Source: Pseudomonas sp. N40(2020) (GTDB lineage: Bacteria; Pseudomonadota; Gammaproteobacteria; Pseudomonadales; Pseudomonadaceae). Taken from it: 55,353 bases of DNA. The notes beneath the pieces are model-generated. The model had not been told where the DNA came from. It made no database searches and was given only the letters and a program-made list of their open reading frames with translations. A program made the translations under genes and the position numbers. The DNA is taken from assembly GCF_014472415.1 (NCBI RefSeq), contig NZ_JACSZV010000044.1, positions 1 through 55,353 of the forward strand. The letters are read 5' to 3'. Shown here one piece after another: positions 1 through 7,351 of this stretch; the first letter of the stretch is position 1, and the number at the start of each line of letters is the position of its first letter.

Positions 1-21
1 GCCTTCGGCAGCTCCTACAGG
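1..21. repeat. Half REPIN at the left window edge
   Basis: These 21 bases are the 3' arm of the GTAGGAGCTGCCGAAGGC repeat family. They are the exact reverse complement of the last 21 bases of the window. Two full copies lie at 740-824 and 1377-1464. Confidence 0.85.
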
Positions 22-83
22 TTGGAATGTGTGGGGTTGTAGGAATTGTGCTTGTCCTACAGATGCCGGGAATTGCGCGGAGT

Positions 84-361
84 TTTCCGACAAGTCGCGT
101 CGGTTGTGTCTCGGAAATCGGCTGGATAGGCTCTGGGGGTCGCTGCAAATTCAGCGAACGGGCGTCGCGGCCCGACTTCTGGGGCATAATTGCCGCCGCT
201 TAACAGCAGCACCCCGAGTGCTTGTTTTATGGTGGCTGTACGCGGGATACCTTCGGGTATGCCGAATGCCTCAGGTCGGTCCGCGAACCCGCGTACAGCT
301 ACCACCCCTCTTTTTGCGTCGCGGCAATTAGAGGAATGGCCCAATTCCTGAGGAGCAACAA
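84..361 (+). ncRNA. Conserved structured leader of the first DUF6124 gene (copy A)
   Basis: This block is closely repeated at 1508-1808 upstream of the second DUF6124 gene. The upstream part has small hairpins: a TTTCCGA/TCGGAAA arm pair, CGCTG/CAGCG and GGGC/GCCC. The core is a three-way junction. P1 pairs 231-246 (GGTGGCTGTACGCGGG) with 288-303 over 16 pairs. P2 is ATACC-TTCG-GGTAT at 247-260, closed by a C(UUCG)G tetraloop. P3 pairs 261-265 with 276-280. P1 ends 58 nt before the ATG. I infer a cis-regulatory 5' leader or a processed RNA; no known Rfam family is claimed. See copy B for the substitutions that keep the pairing. Confidence 0.6.
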
Positions 362-727
362 ATGAAAAAGCCAACACCCAATCCGCCAGAAACCAACGAC
401 ACCTCGCCCTACCAATCCCCCGATTCGAAGAAATTCCACGAAGCCGCCGAACGCGCCCTCGACCACTACCTCAAACCCAACGCACTCACCCTGCGCTTCC
501 ACAAACCCAGCACCATGTTCCAGGTCGCGCCCGATCAAGACAGCGAAAGCCTGCTGGTCCACGCCTGCGAATCACTGGCACAAGCCAGCCTGATGAGCAG
601 CGACATCGCCGCCTACATCGACCTCCCGCAGCGGCGCACGATTTTGGCGATCCAGCAAATCATCATGCTCGCCGAACTGGCGGTAAACCGCGTACTGGAT
701 AACCACGAAATCCCCGCAAAAACCTGA
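362..727 (+). CDS. DUF6124 family small protein, copy A
   Basis: A 121-residue soluble protein of unknown function. The N-terminal stretch (NPPET, then SPYQSPDSKKFHEAAERALD) and the region from FQVAPDQD to IIMLAELAVNR are typical of the Pseudomonas DUF6124 family, formerly grouped near DUF3077. No signal peptide or membrane segment is visible, and the second half is predicted helical. Over the first 117 residues it differs from the copy at 1809-2183 at only positions 4 (Pro/His) and 79 (Ser/Thr); the C-terminal tails differ. The ATG follows an AGGAG site at 350-354. The start is secure because both copies align there. It is preceded by a conserved RNA-like leader and followed at once by a REPIN. 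Function is unknown; the family assignment is from memory. Confidence 0.8.
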   Translation: MKKPTPNPPETNDTSPYQSPDSKKFHEAAERALDHYLKPNALTLRFHKPSTMFQVAPDQDSESLLVHACESLAQASLMSSDIAAYIDLPQRRTILAIQQIIMLAELAVNRVLDNHEIPAKT

Positions 728-739
728 CAACCCACCTTG

Positions 740-824
740 TGTAGGAGCTGCCGAAGGCTGCGATCTTTTGATCTTGTCTTTTAAAAGCAAAATCAAAAGA
801 GCGCAGCCTTCGGCAACTCCTACA
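740..824. repeat. REPIN (GTAGGAGCTGCCGAAGG type)
   Basis: Two convergent arms, TGTAGGAGCTGCCGAAGGCT and its near-reverse complement, surround a T/A-rich centre with TTTTGATCTTG. It sits 13 bases after the stop of the first DUF6124 gene, in typical Pseudomonas REPIN position. It may act as an mRNA 3' hairpin. Confidence 0.85.
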
Positions 825-849
825 TAGAGTGAGCGTCAACCCGGCTGAG

Positions 850-1158
850 TCAAAAAGCCTTCCCTCCACTTTTCATCCGTTCTAATCGATCAATGATCAA
901 TTGCTCGGCCTGTTTGCGGGTCTCAAGCAACAAACTCTCTTCTGTTGCGCTAAAGATCACCCGATAACGCAGACCTGGGGTGTCGAAGGAATATTCGCGA
1001 ATGGTGTAACCCTTATAGTCCGAATCTGTATAACTCACAGGTTGACTCCTTGAGGAAGAAAGTTCGGGCGTGCAAATTGTTGGGCCCAAGAACACCGGCC
1101 CAATTTCCGATGGATCAGACAATTTATCTACTGTCATAAATAACAGGTAATCAGACAC
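850..1158 (-). CDS. Small hypothetical protein
   Basis: A 102-residue open frame with an ATG start at 1158; I do not recognise it. The C-terminal half (YKGYTIREYSFDTPGLRYRV, then a helical segment with KQAEQLIIDRLERM) looks like a compact beta-hairpin-plus-helix domain and is more protein-like than the N-terminal half. Translation might therefore begin later, for example at the ATG giving MTVDKLSD. There is no signal peptide or membrane helix. It stands alone between two REPINs and between the two DUF6124 copies, opposite in strand to both. Whether it belongs functionally with them cannot be told. Confidence 0.55.
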   Translation of the reverse strand: MSDYLLFMTVDKLSDPSEIGPVFLGPTICTPELSSSRSQPVSYTDSDYKGYTIREYSFDTPGLRYRVIFSATEESLLLETRKQAEQLIIDRLERMKSGGKAF

Positions 1159-1306
1159 ATTCGAAATAAACCACCGTGAAATTGGATATAGGGAACAACT
1201 TCAAAATCGAAGATTGCAGCTTTCCACAGCTGAAACAGAGATTTCAGATCGCATCGCGCCAAGGCAAGAGGGTGAATCTGTGATTGCGTACAAACTGTCG
1301 GAATAA
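1151..1306 (+). pseudogene. Possible remnant: 3' end of a lost gene
   Basis: This is a 51-codon open stretch with no ATG or GTG start at its head, ending in TAA at 1304-1306. Its product reads like a real C-terminus, with segments such as LQLSTAETEISDR and SVIAYKLSE. A strong terminator hairpin follows 20 bases later. It overlaps the start of the gene on the opposite strand by 8 bases. I infer the tail of a gene whose 5' part was lost during rearrangement. It could equally be chance coding-like sequence. Confidence 0.3.
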
Positions 1307-1326
1307 GTATTAGCGGTGGTTAAAAG

Positions 1327-1361
1327 GAAGGCGATGTCTCTTGAGGGACATCGCCTTTTTT
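1327..1361 (+). terminator. Intrinsic terminator
   Basis: The arms AAGGCGATGTC and GACATCGCCTT flank an 8-base loop and are followed by a run of T. It is oriented for plus-strand transcription. The only plus-strand unit just upstream is the putative gene remnant ending at 1306. Confidence 0.75.
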
Positions 1362-1376
1362 GTTGCCACCGACTCC

Positions 1377-1464
1377 CTGTAGGAGCTGCCGAAGGCTGCG
1401 ATCTTTTGATCTTGTTTTTTGCAGATCAAAGTCAAAAGATCGCAGTATTCGGCAGCTCCTACAG
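1377..1464. repeat. REPIN (GTAGGAGCTGCCGAAGG type)
   Basis: Second full copy of the family seen at 740-824: arms CTGTAGGAGCTGCCGAAGGC and its near-complement ending at 1464, with a TTTTGATCTTG centre. It lies directly before the second DUF6124 leader block. Confidence 0.85.
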
Positions 1465-1507
1465 GGGATTGGGTGGTGTCCTACAGAATGGAAATTGGCC
1501 GAGAGAT

Positions 1508-1808
1508 TTCCGACAAGTCGCGTCGGTTGTGCGTCGGAAACCGGGTGGATAGGCTCGGTGGGTCGCTGCAAATTCAGCGAACGGGCGTCGCGGCCCGAGC
1601 AGTTCATTCGATTTGATGCATAATCGCCGGCCCAAACTGGAGCGCCCAGGTGCTTTTCGTTTGGTTTGATGGTGGCTGTGCGCGGGATACCTTCGGGTAT
1701 GCCGAGATTGCCGAATGGCTCGGTCCGCGAACCCGCGTACAGCTGCCACCCTCTGTCGCATCGCGGTGATTGAGAGTGACAGCCCCACTTATCATTCGGA
1801 GTTTCACC
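1508..1808 (+). ncRNA. Conserved structured leader of the second DUF6124 gene (copy B)
   Basis: Equivalent of 84-361. P1 pairs 1671-1686 (GGTGGCTGTGCGCGGG) with 1732-1747 (CCCGCGTACAGCTGCC). P2 with the UUCG loop is 1687-1700. P3 pairs GCCGAG at 1701-1706 with CTCGGT at 1719-1724. The two P1 stems differ by A-to-G changes that turn A-U or U-A pairs into G.U or U.G. On the opposite strand these would be A-C mismatches, so the pattern fits an RNA made from the plus strand. The P3 loop changes length (10 versus 12 nt) while its stem persists. P1 lies 61 nt before the ATG. Confidence 0.6.
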
Positions 1809-2183
1809 ATGAAAAAGCACACACCCAATCCACCAGAAACCAACGACACCTCGCCCTACCAATCCCCCGATTCGAAGAAATTCCACGAAGCCGCCGAACG
1901 CGCCCTCGACCACTACCTCAAACCCAACGCGCTCACCTTGCGGTTCCACAAACCCAGCACCATGTTCCAGGTCGCGCCCGATCAAGACAGCGAAAGCCTG
2001 CTGGTACATGCCTGCGAATCCCTGGCACAAGCCAGCCTCATGACCAGCGACATCGCCGCCTACATCGATCTCCCGCAGCGGCGCACGATTTTGGCGATCC
2101 AGCAGATCATCATGCTGGCGGAACTGGCGGTGAACCGCGTACTGGATAACCACGAAATCTCCCAATCCCCAACACACAGCTGA
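1809..2183 (+). CDS. DUF6124 family small protein, copy B
   Basis: A 124-residue paralogue of the protein at 362-727, identical over the first 117 residues except His4 and Thr79. It then has its own tail (SQSPTHS). The ATG at 1809 follows GGAG at 1798-1801 with good spacing and aligns with the start of copy A. An upstream in-frame start at 1770 lies in the leader and is not supported by the alignment. A MITE-like repeat begins within a few bases of the stop. The near-identity together with the shared leader suggests a recent duplication or ongoing gene conversion. Function is unknown. Confidence 0.8.
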   Translation: MKKHTPNPPETNDTSPYQSPDSKKFHEAAERALDHYLKPNALTLRFHKPSTMFQVAPDQDSESLLVHACESLAQASLMTSDIAAYIDLPQRRTILAIQQIIMLAELAVNRVLDNHEISQSPTHS

Positions 2184-2185
2184 AA

Positions 2186-2337
2186 AGCCCCTCACCCTAA
2201 CCCTCTCCCAAAGGGAGAGGGGACTGACCAAGGTGTTTGAAAGAAGTACGCCGATGTGAAATACCGAGGCGAACTCAGATTTTGAAAAGCCCACAAATAG
2301 GCCTCCTCTCCCTAGGGAGAGGGCTGTGGTGGGCAAA
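2186..2337 (+). repeat. MITE-like repeat, copy 1
   Basis: About 150 bases with inverted ends built on CCCCTCACCCTAACCCTCTCCC and its complement; the internal sequence contains GGGGACTGACC. The same element, internal sequence included, occurs in the opposite orientation at 8330-8490. No coding capacity is visible. Confidence 0.75.
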
Positions 2338-2780
2338 CCCACCACAAAACAAAAGCCAAGCGAGCGCTCCTCACCACTCAACAGGATGAGCGTTAGCTCG
2401 GCTGCAGCTTTTGACGTGCCGGTCCCTTCGGCAGGCTGAGTGAAGGTGTTCATCCGGGGGTAGGCGCGCAGCGCCGTTCGACGAAGTCGAACACATCGAG
2501 AGGAGGTGCAGCGAAGCAAACCGGAGGCGATGCCCCCGGATGAGCACCGTAACGAAGGAACCCCGAGCCCCAGCGAGCGGGCCGAACGCCGGGGCCCAGC
2601 GTTTTGGTTACTTTTGGGCGTCTGCAAAAGTGACTCGCTGTAAAAGCGAAACCGCCAGCAGCGGCACCGCAAAAACGGATATACCCCCCAAAACCCCAAG
2701 AACATGGTCGGCCCAAAGGCCGCCAAGTCCAAAGCGTGAACCCTGTCAAAACCCTGAACACACAAGCAGAAACACCGCCC
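2338..2780. repeat. Non-coding repeat-rich spacer upstream of asrA
   Basis: No convincing gene is seen here. The spacer holds a palindromic block bounded by CATCCGGGGG (2450-2459) and CCCCCGGATG (2534-2543). Inside it is a perfect hairpin GTTCGAC-GAA-GTCGAAC. A CCAGCGTTTTGGTTACTTTTG-like stretch follows, of a kind I recognise as a recurrent intergenic repeat in Pseudomonas. Long minus-strand frames crossing this block look spurious. Confidence 0.5.
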
Positions 2781-2784
2781 CCCA

Positions 2785-2812
2785 TTGAAACCACCCAAGC
2801 CCTGCCCCATCT
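2785..2812 (+). promoter_or_regulatory. Candidate sigma-32 (RpoH) promoter of asrA
   Basis: TTGAAA at 2785-2790 and CCCCATCT at 2805-2812 are separated by 14 bases. This matches the heat-shock consensus (TTGAAA, spacer 11-16, CCCCATnT). The predicted start site is about 25 bases before the ATG at 2843. Confidence 0.7.
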
Positions 2813-2842
2813 AAGACCCATACCCCATTGCGCAGGTGCCCC

Positions 2843-5260
2843 ATGAGCGACCAGCAAGAATTCCCTGAAAGCCCCGACGACTACACCGAAGCCGAACACA
2901 TCGAACACACCGCCTCCGGCAAAGGCCTCGCCCTGCCCGGCCAGAACCTGCCGGACAAGGTCTACATCATCCCGATCCACAACCGCCCATTCTTCCCGGC
3001 CCAAGTCCTGCCGGTCATCGTCAACGAAGAACCCTGGGCCGAAACCCTCGAACTGGTCAGCAAATCCGAACACCACTCCCTGGCCCTGTTCTTCATGGAC
3101 ACCCCCCAGGAAGACCCGCGCCACTTCAACACCGACGCATTGCCGCAATACGGCACCCTGGTCAAAGTGCACCACGCCAGTCGCGAAAACGGCAAACTCC
3201 AGTTCGTCGCCCAGGGCCTGAGCCGCGTACGCATCAAAACGTGGCTCAAACACCACCGCCCGCCGTATCTGGTCGAAGTCGAATACCCGCATCAGCCCAC
3301 CGAGCCGACCGACGAGGTCAAGGCCTACGGCATGGCGCTGATCAACGCGATCAAGGAACTGCTGCCGCTCAACCCGCTGTACAGCGAAGAGCTGAAAAAC
3401 TACCTCAACCGCTTCAGCCCCAACGACCCGTCGCCGCTGACCGACTTCGCCGCCGCCCTGACGTCCGCCACCGGCCCCGAGCTGCAAGAAGTGCTCGACT
3501 GCGTGCCGATGCTCAAGCGCATGGAAAAAGTCCTGCCGATGCTGCGCAAGGAAGTCGAAGTCGCGCGCCTGCAAAAAGAGATCTCGGCGGAAGTTAACCG
3601 CAAGATCGGCGAGCATCAGCGCGAGTTCTTCCTAAAAGAACAACTCAAAGTCATCCAGCAGGAACTCGGCCTGACCAAGGATGACCGCAGCGCCGACCTC
3701 GAACAGTTCGAACAGCGTCTGGAAGGCAAAGTCCTGCCGGCGCAGGTGCAGAAGCGCCTCGAAGAAGAAATGCACAAGCTGTCGATCCTCGAAACCGGCT
3801 CGCCGGAATACGCGGTCACCCGCAACTACCTCGACTGGGCGACCTCGGTGCCGTGGGGCGTGTACGGCGAAGACAAACTCGACCTCAAGCACGCACGCAA
3901 AGTCCTCGACAAACACCACGCCGGCCTCGACGACATCAAGGATCGCATCCTCGAATTCCTCGCCGTCGGTGCTTACAAAGGCGAAATCAGCGGTTCCATC
4001 GTGCTGCTGGTTGGCCCGCCGGGCGTGGGTAAAACCAGCGTCGGTAAATCCATCGCCGAATCCCTCGGCCGACCGTTCTACCGCTTCAGCCTCGGCGGCA
4101 TGCGCGACGAAGCCGAGATCAAGGGCCACCGCCGCACCTACATCGGCGCGCAGCCGGGCAAACTGGTGCAGGCGTTGAAAGACGTCGAAGTGATGAACCC
4201 GGTGATCATGCTCGACGAGATCGACAAGATGGGCCAGAGCTACCAGGGCGACCCGGCCTCGGCGCTGCTGGAAACCCTCGACCCGGAGCAGAACGTCGAA
4301 TTCCTCGACCACTACCTCGACCTGCGCATGGACCTGTCGAAAGTCCTGTTCGTCTGCACCGCCAACACATTGGATTCGATCCCTGGCCCATTGCTGGACC
4401 GGATGGAAGTGATTCGCCTGTCGGGCTACATCACCGAAGAAAAAGTTGCCATCGCCAAGCGTCACCTGTGGCCGAAACTGCTGGAAAAGGCCGGCGTGTC
4501 CAAGGGCAGCCTGAGCATCAGCGACAGCGCCCTCAAAGCCTTGATCGACGGTTACGCCCGTGAAGCCGGCGTGCGTCAGTTGGAGAAACAACTGGGCAAA
4601 CTGGTGCGTAAAGCGGTGATGAAGCTGATCGACGAGCCGAAAGCGGTGATCAAACTCGGGCCGAAAGATCTGGAAGCCTCGCTGGGCCATCCAGTGTTCC
4701 GCAATGAACAAGTGCTGTCCGGCACTGGCGTTATCACCGGTCTGGCGTGGACCAGCATGGGCGGCGCCACATTGCCGATCGAAGCGACGCGGATTCACAC
4801 GCTCAACCGTGGTTTCAAACTCACCGGGCAACTGGGTGATGTGATGAAGGAATCGGCGGAGATCGCCTACAGCTATGTCAGCTCGAACCTCAAGCAATTT
4901 GGTGGAGACGCGAAGTTCTTCGACGAAGCCTTCGTCCACCTGCACGTGCCAGAAGGCGCGACCCCAAAGGACGGCCCGAGCGCCGGCGTGACCATGGCCA
5001 GTGCCCTGCTCTCACTCGCGCGTAATCAAGCGCCGAAAAAAGGCGTGGCGATGACCGGCGAGTTAACGCTGACCGGGCATGTGCTGCCGATTGGCGGGGT
5101 GCGCGAAAAGGTGATTGCGGCGCGGCGGCAGAAGATTTTCGAACTGATTTTGCCGGAGCCGAACCGGGGTAACTTCGACGAATTGCCGGAGTATTTGAAG
5201 GAAGGTATTACCGTGCACTTTGCCAAGCGCTTTGCTGATGTGGCGAAGGTGCTCTTCTGA
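2843..5260 (+). CDS. asrA: ATP-dependent Lon-family protease (AsrA-like)
   Basis: An 805-residue Lon (S16) protease: N-terminal substrate-binding LAN domain (about 40-240), AAA+ module with Walker A GPPGVGKT at 391-398 and Walker B VIMLDEID near 454, and a C-terminal peptidase with the catalytic dyad Ser713 (GPSAGV) and Lys756 (GVREKV). It degrades damaged and regulatory proteins in the cytoplasm. The N-terminus and the neighbouring icp gene match PAO1 PA0779 (asrA, a heat- and aminoglycoside-responsive protease) rather than the canonical lon, from my recall of that locus. A sigma-32-like promoter lies just upstream. I chose ATG 2843; a TTG at 2828 in frame would add five residues. Confidence 0.88.
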   Translation: MSDQQEFPESPDDYTEAEHIEHTASGKGLALPGQNLPDKVYIIPIHNRPFFPAQVLPVIVNEEPWAETLELVSKSEHHSLALFFMDTPQEDPRHFNTDALPQYGTLVKVHHASRENGKLQFVAQGLSRVRIKTWLKHHRPPYLVEVEYPHQPTEPTDEVKAYGMALINAIKELLPLNPLYSEELKNYLNRFSPNDPSPLTDFAAALTSATGPELQEVLDCVPMLKRMEKVLPMLRKEVEVARLQKEISAEVNRKIGEHQREFFLKEQLKVIQQELGLTKDDRSADLEQFEQRLEGKVLPAQVQKRLEEEMHKLSILETGSPEYAVTRNYLDWATSVPWGVYGEDKLDLKHARKVLDKHHAGLDDIKDRILEFLAVGAYKGEISGSIVLLVGPPGVGKTSVGKSIAESLGRPFYRFSLGGMRDEAEIKGHRRTYIGAQPGKLVQALKDVEVMNPVIMLDEIDKMGQSYQGDPASALLETLDPEQNVEFLDHYLDLRMDLSKVLFVCTANTLDSIPGPLLDRMEVIRLSGYITEEKVAIAKRHLWPKLLEKAGVSKGSLSISDSALKALIDGYAREAGVRQLEKQLGKLVRKAVMKLIDEPKAVIKLGPKDLEASLGHPVFRNEQVLSGTGVITGLAWTSMGGATLPIEATRIHTLNRGFKLTGQLGDVMKESAEIAYSYVSSNLKQFGGDAKFFDEAFVHLHVPEGATPKDGPSAGVTMASALLSLARNQAPKKGVAMTGELTLTGHVLPIGGVREKVIAARRQKIFELILPEPNRGNFDELPEYLKEGITVHFAKRFADVAKVLF

Positions 5261-5287
5261 TAACTCGGTAGCGCCGGCTCTACCGCT

Positions 5288-5378
5288 TTCGCGAGCAGGC
5301 TCGCTCCCACAGGGTTGTGCAGTGAACACAGAAATTGTGAACACCGCTGCCCACTGTGGGAGCGAGCCTGCTCGCGAA
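5288..5378. repeat. REPIN (CGCGAGCAGGCTCGCTCCCACA type)
   Basis: Inverted arms beginning TTCGCGAGCAGGCTCGCTCC and ending GCTCGCGAA surround a spacer of about 45 bases. It lies between asrA and icp and probably folds as a long hairpin in the read-through transcript. Confidence 0.9.
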
Positions 5379-5474
5379 GGCGTCAGTCCTGACAACCCCT
5401 CCCCTGACTGTCACACTTTGTCTCATCTTCAGTTATGCTCGCCGTTCGTCGTAAACGCCGGAGCCGCTGACCTT

Positions 5475-5867
5475 ATGTCCCCCACTCGCCTGTTTGTCCC
5501 CCTCGCCCTTTCCTTGCTGGCCGCCTGCGCCACGCAGCCGAAACACAACGTGACTGTGGAAAAACAGAGCGAATGCCCCGTGCGCCTGACCAACGGGCAA
5601 AACCTGATCGTGATGCTGCCCAGCAACCCGACCACGGGTTATCGCTGGGCCATTCAGGACTCGGCCGGTGGCGTGTTGCGTGCGCTCAGCCCCGAGGTTT
5701 ACAGCAACCCGGAAGATGCCGGCGTCGTCGGCGCTGCCGGCCTTTCGACGTGGCGCTTCCAGGCCTTCGCCCCCGGCACCGGGCGTCTGCGCTTGACCTC
5801 GCAACAGCCGTGGGCACCGGAAGTGTTGCCGGTGGAAACCTTTGACTGCGCCATTTCGGTGAACTGA
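5475..5867 (+). CDS. icp: Chagasin-family cysteine peptidase inhibitor, lipoprotein
   Basis: A 130-residue precursor with a lipoprotein signal peptide: hydrophobic residues 6-17 and lipobox LLAAC, with the lipidated Cys18. The mature part has the I42/chagasin signature NPTTGY at 51-56, a glycine-rich loop (GVVGAAGLSTW) and the late PW motif (QPWAPE), the three loops that plug the active-site cleft of papain-like peptidases. It should sit in the periplasm, anchored to a membrane. PAO1 has the same order, icp (PA0778) next to asrA (PA0779). The gene ends 2 bases before the downstream GTG start, so the two are probably cotranscribed. Confidence 0.85.
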   Translation: MSPTRLFVPLALSLLAACATQPKHNVTVEKQSECPVRLTNGQNLIVMLPSNPTTGYRWAIQDSAGGVLRALSPEVYSNPEDAGVVGAAGLSTWRFQAFAPGTGRLRLTSQQPWAPEVLPVETFDCAISVN

Positions 5868-5869
5868 TC

Positions 5870-6514
5870 GTGGGCTGGCTGATTCTGGCGCTGATGGGCG
5901 CGGTGACTTTTCTCTACGGTGTGAGCACCCACGCGACGCTGCTTTGCCTGCTGGTCAAACCGTTACCGGTGCTGGCGCTGCTCGGCTGGCTACACGACGC
6001 GCCGCCCAGCGACTATCGGCGCTGGATCAGCCTTGGACTGATTTTCTCGCTGCTCGGCGATGTGTTGCTCGCGTGGCCGGGGGATTTGTTTGTATTTGGC
6101 CTCGGTGCGTTTCTGGTTGCACATCTGGCGTACCTCAAGGCTTACCTCAGCGATTGCAAACGTCTGGCGCTGTTGCCGTTGGTGCTCGCCGTCGCTGTCG
6201 GCGCGGTGCTGCTGGGCATTCTGATTTCCAGCGGACTCGGGCCATTGCTGATTCCTGTGATTGTTTACGGCACCGCCATCAGCGCGATGCTCTGGCGCGC
6301 CCTCGCTCGCCTGGGAACTGATGTGCCGAAGCGTTCGGCGTTGCTGGCTGCGGCAGGTGCAGTGGCGTTCGTGTTCTCCGACAGCGTGATCGGCATCAAC
6401 CGCTTCGTCGCGCCGTTCAATGCCGCGCCGTACATCATCATCCTCAGCTATTGGCTAGGGCAGTGGGGCATCGCGGCGTCGGCGTTCTCTCAGACCAAAC
6501 GCACCTGCGTCTGA
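5870..6514 (+). CDS. YhhN family membrane protein (lysoplasmalogenase-like)
   Basis: A 214-residue integral membrane protein with about seven to eight hydrophobic segments spread along its length. The charge patterns (LGDVLLAWPGD, AHLAYLKAYL, SDSVIGINRF) are typical of the YhhN/TMEM86 family. Some members hydrolyse the vinyl-ether bond of lysoplasmalogens, but the bacterial substrate is generally unproven. The start is GTG at 5870, 2 bases after icp; no better start lies nearby. The operon-like placement with icp and asrA is positional only. Confidence 0.8.
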   Translation: MGWLILALMGAVTFLYGVSTHATLLCLLVKPLPVLALLGWLHDAPPSDYRRWISLGLIFSLLGDVLLAWPGDLFVFGLGAFLVAHLAYLKAYLSDCKRLALLPLVLAVAVGAVLLGILISSGLGPLLIPVIVYGTAISAMLWRALARLGTDVPKRSALLAAAGAVAFVFSDSVIGINRFVAPFNAAPYIIILSYWLGQWGIAASAFSQTKRTCV

Positions 6515-6607
6515 CGTCGCCCTCGCGGTTTATCAGACAACCCGCGCATCCCCGCGCCACTTTGGCTAAAATGCCGGCCTTTTCCACCGACACCGCCGGA
6601 AACCGCC

Positions 6608-7351
6608 GTGAGCAAAGAACCCGATCGCATTTTCGCCCAGCCGTTGGCCCAGGTGCCTGACTTCGCCTTCAACGAAGACGTGGTGCGGGTGTTCCCGGAC
6701 ATGATCAAGCGCTCGGTGCCGGGTTACCCGACCATCGTCGAAAACCTCGGCGTGCTCGCTGCGCAATTTGCCCAGCCAAACAGCGTGCTCTACGACCTCG
6801 GCGCCTCGCTCGGTGCAGTGACTCAAGCGCTGCGCCGCCATGTGCGCACCGACGGTTGCCGAGTGATCGCTGTGGATAACTCGGCGGCGATGGTCGAGCG
6901 TTGCCGCGAATACCTCAATGGCCAGAACTCGATGTTCCAGGAGTTGCTGCCGGTCGAAGTGATCGAAGGCGATATCCTCGCGCTCGACTTCCAGCCTGCT
7001 TCGGTGGTGGCGCTGAACTTCACGCTGCAATTTATCGCTCCGGATCAGCGCACCGCGCTGCTGTCGCGTATCCGCCAATCGTTGCTGCCCGGCGGCGCAT
7101 TGATTCTCTCGGAAAAGCTGCGCTTCAACGATGCCGAAGAACACGCCTTGCTCACCGATCTGCACGTCGCGTTCAAACGCGCCAACGGCTACAGCGAACT
7201 GGAAATCGCCCAGAAGCGCAGCGCCATCGAAAATGTCATGAAGCCCGACAGCCTCGAAGAACACCGCGAACGCCTCTTGGCCGCCGGGTTCTCGAAAGTC
7301 GTGCCGTGGTTCCAGTGTCTTAACTTTGCCTCGTTGATTGCCTTGCCATGA
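6608..7351 (+). CDS. cmoA: Carboxy-S-adenosyl-L-methionine synthase CmoA
   Basis: A 247-residue class I SAM-fold enzyme. CmoA converts SAM and prephenate to carboxy-SAM, the cofactor used by CmoB. The N-terminal signature (DRIFAQPLAQVPDFAFNEDV) and the SAM-site region YDLGASLGAVT near residue 62 are characteristic. The usual Cys of this motif in enteric CmoA (DLGCSLG) is Ala here. The start is GTG at 6608. The stop overlaps the cmoB ATG by 4 bases (ATGA), so the pair is translationally coupled. Confidence 0.93.
   Translation: MSKEPDRIFAQPLAQVPDFAFNEDVVRVFPDMIKRSVPGYPTIVENLGVLAAQFAQPNSVLYDLGASLGAVTQALRRHVRTDGCRVIAVDNSAAMVERCREYLNGQNSMFQELLPVEVIEGDILALDFQPASVVALNFTLQFIAPDQRTALLSRIRQSLLPGGALILSEKLRFNDAEEHALLTDLHVAFKRANGYSELEIAQKRSAIENVMKPDSLEEHRERLLAAGFSKVVPWFQCLNFASLIALP

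Noticed and set aside
1320..2810. Long open frame on the minus strand (496 codons) and the overlapping frame at 2450-3616
   Set aside because: They run antisense to the second DUF6124 gene, its leader, repeats and asrA, and the product has low-complexity Arg/Gly/Phe patterns typical of antisense GC-rich frames.
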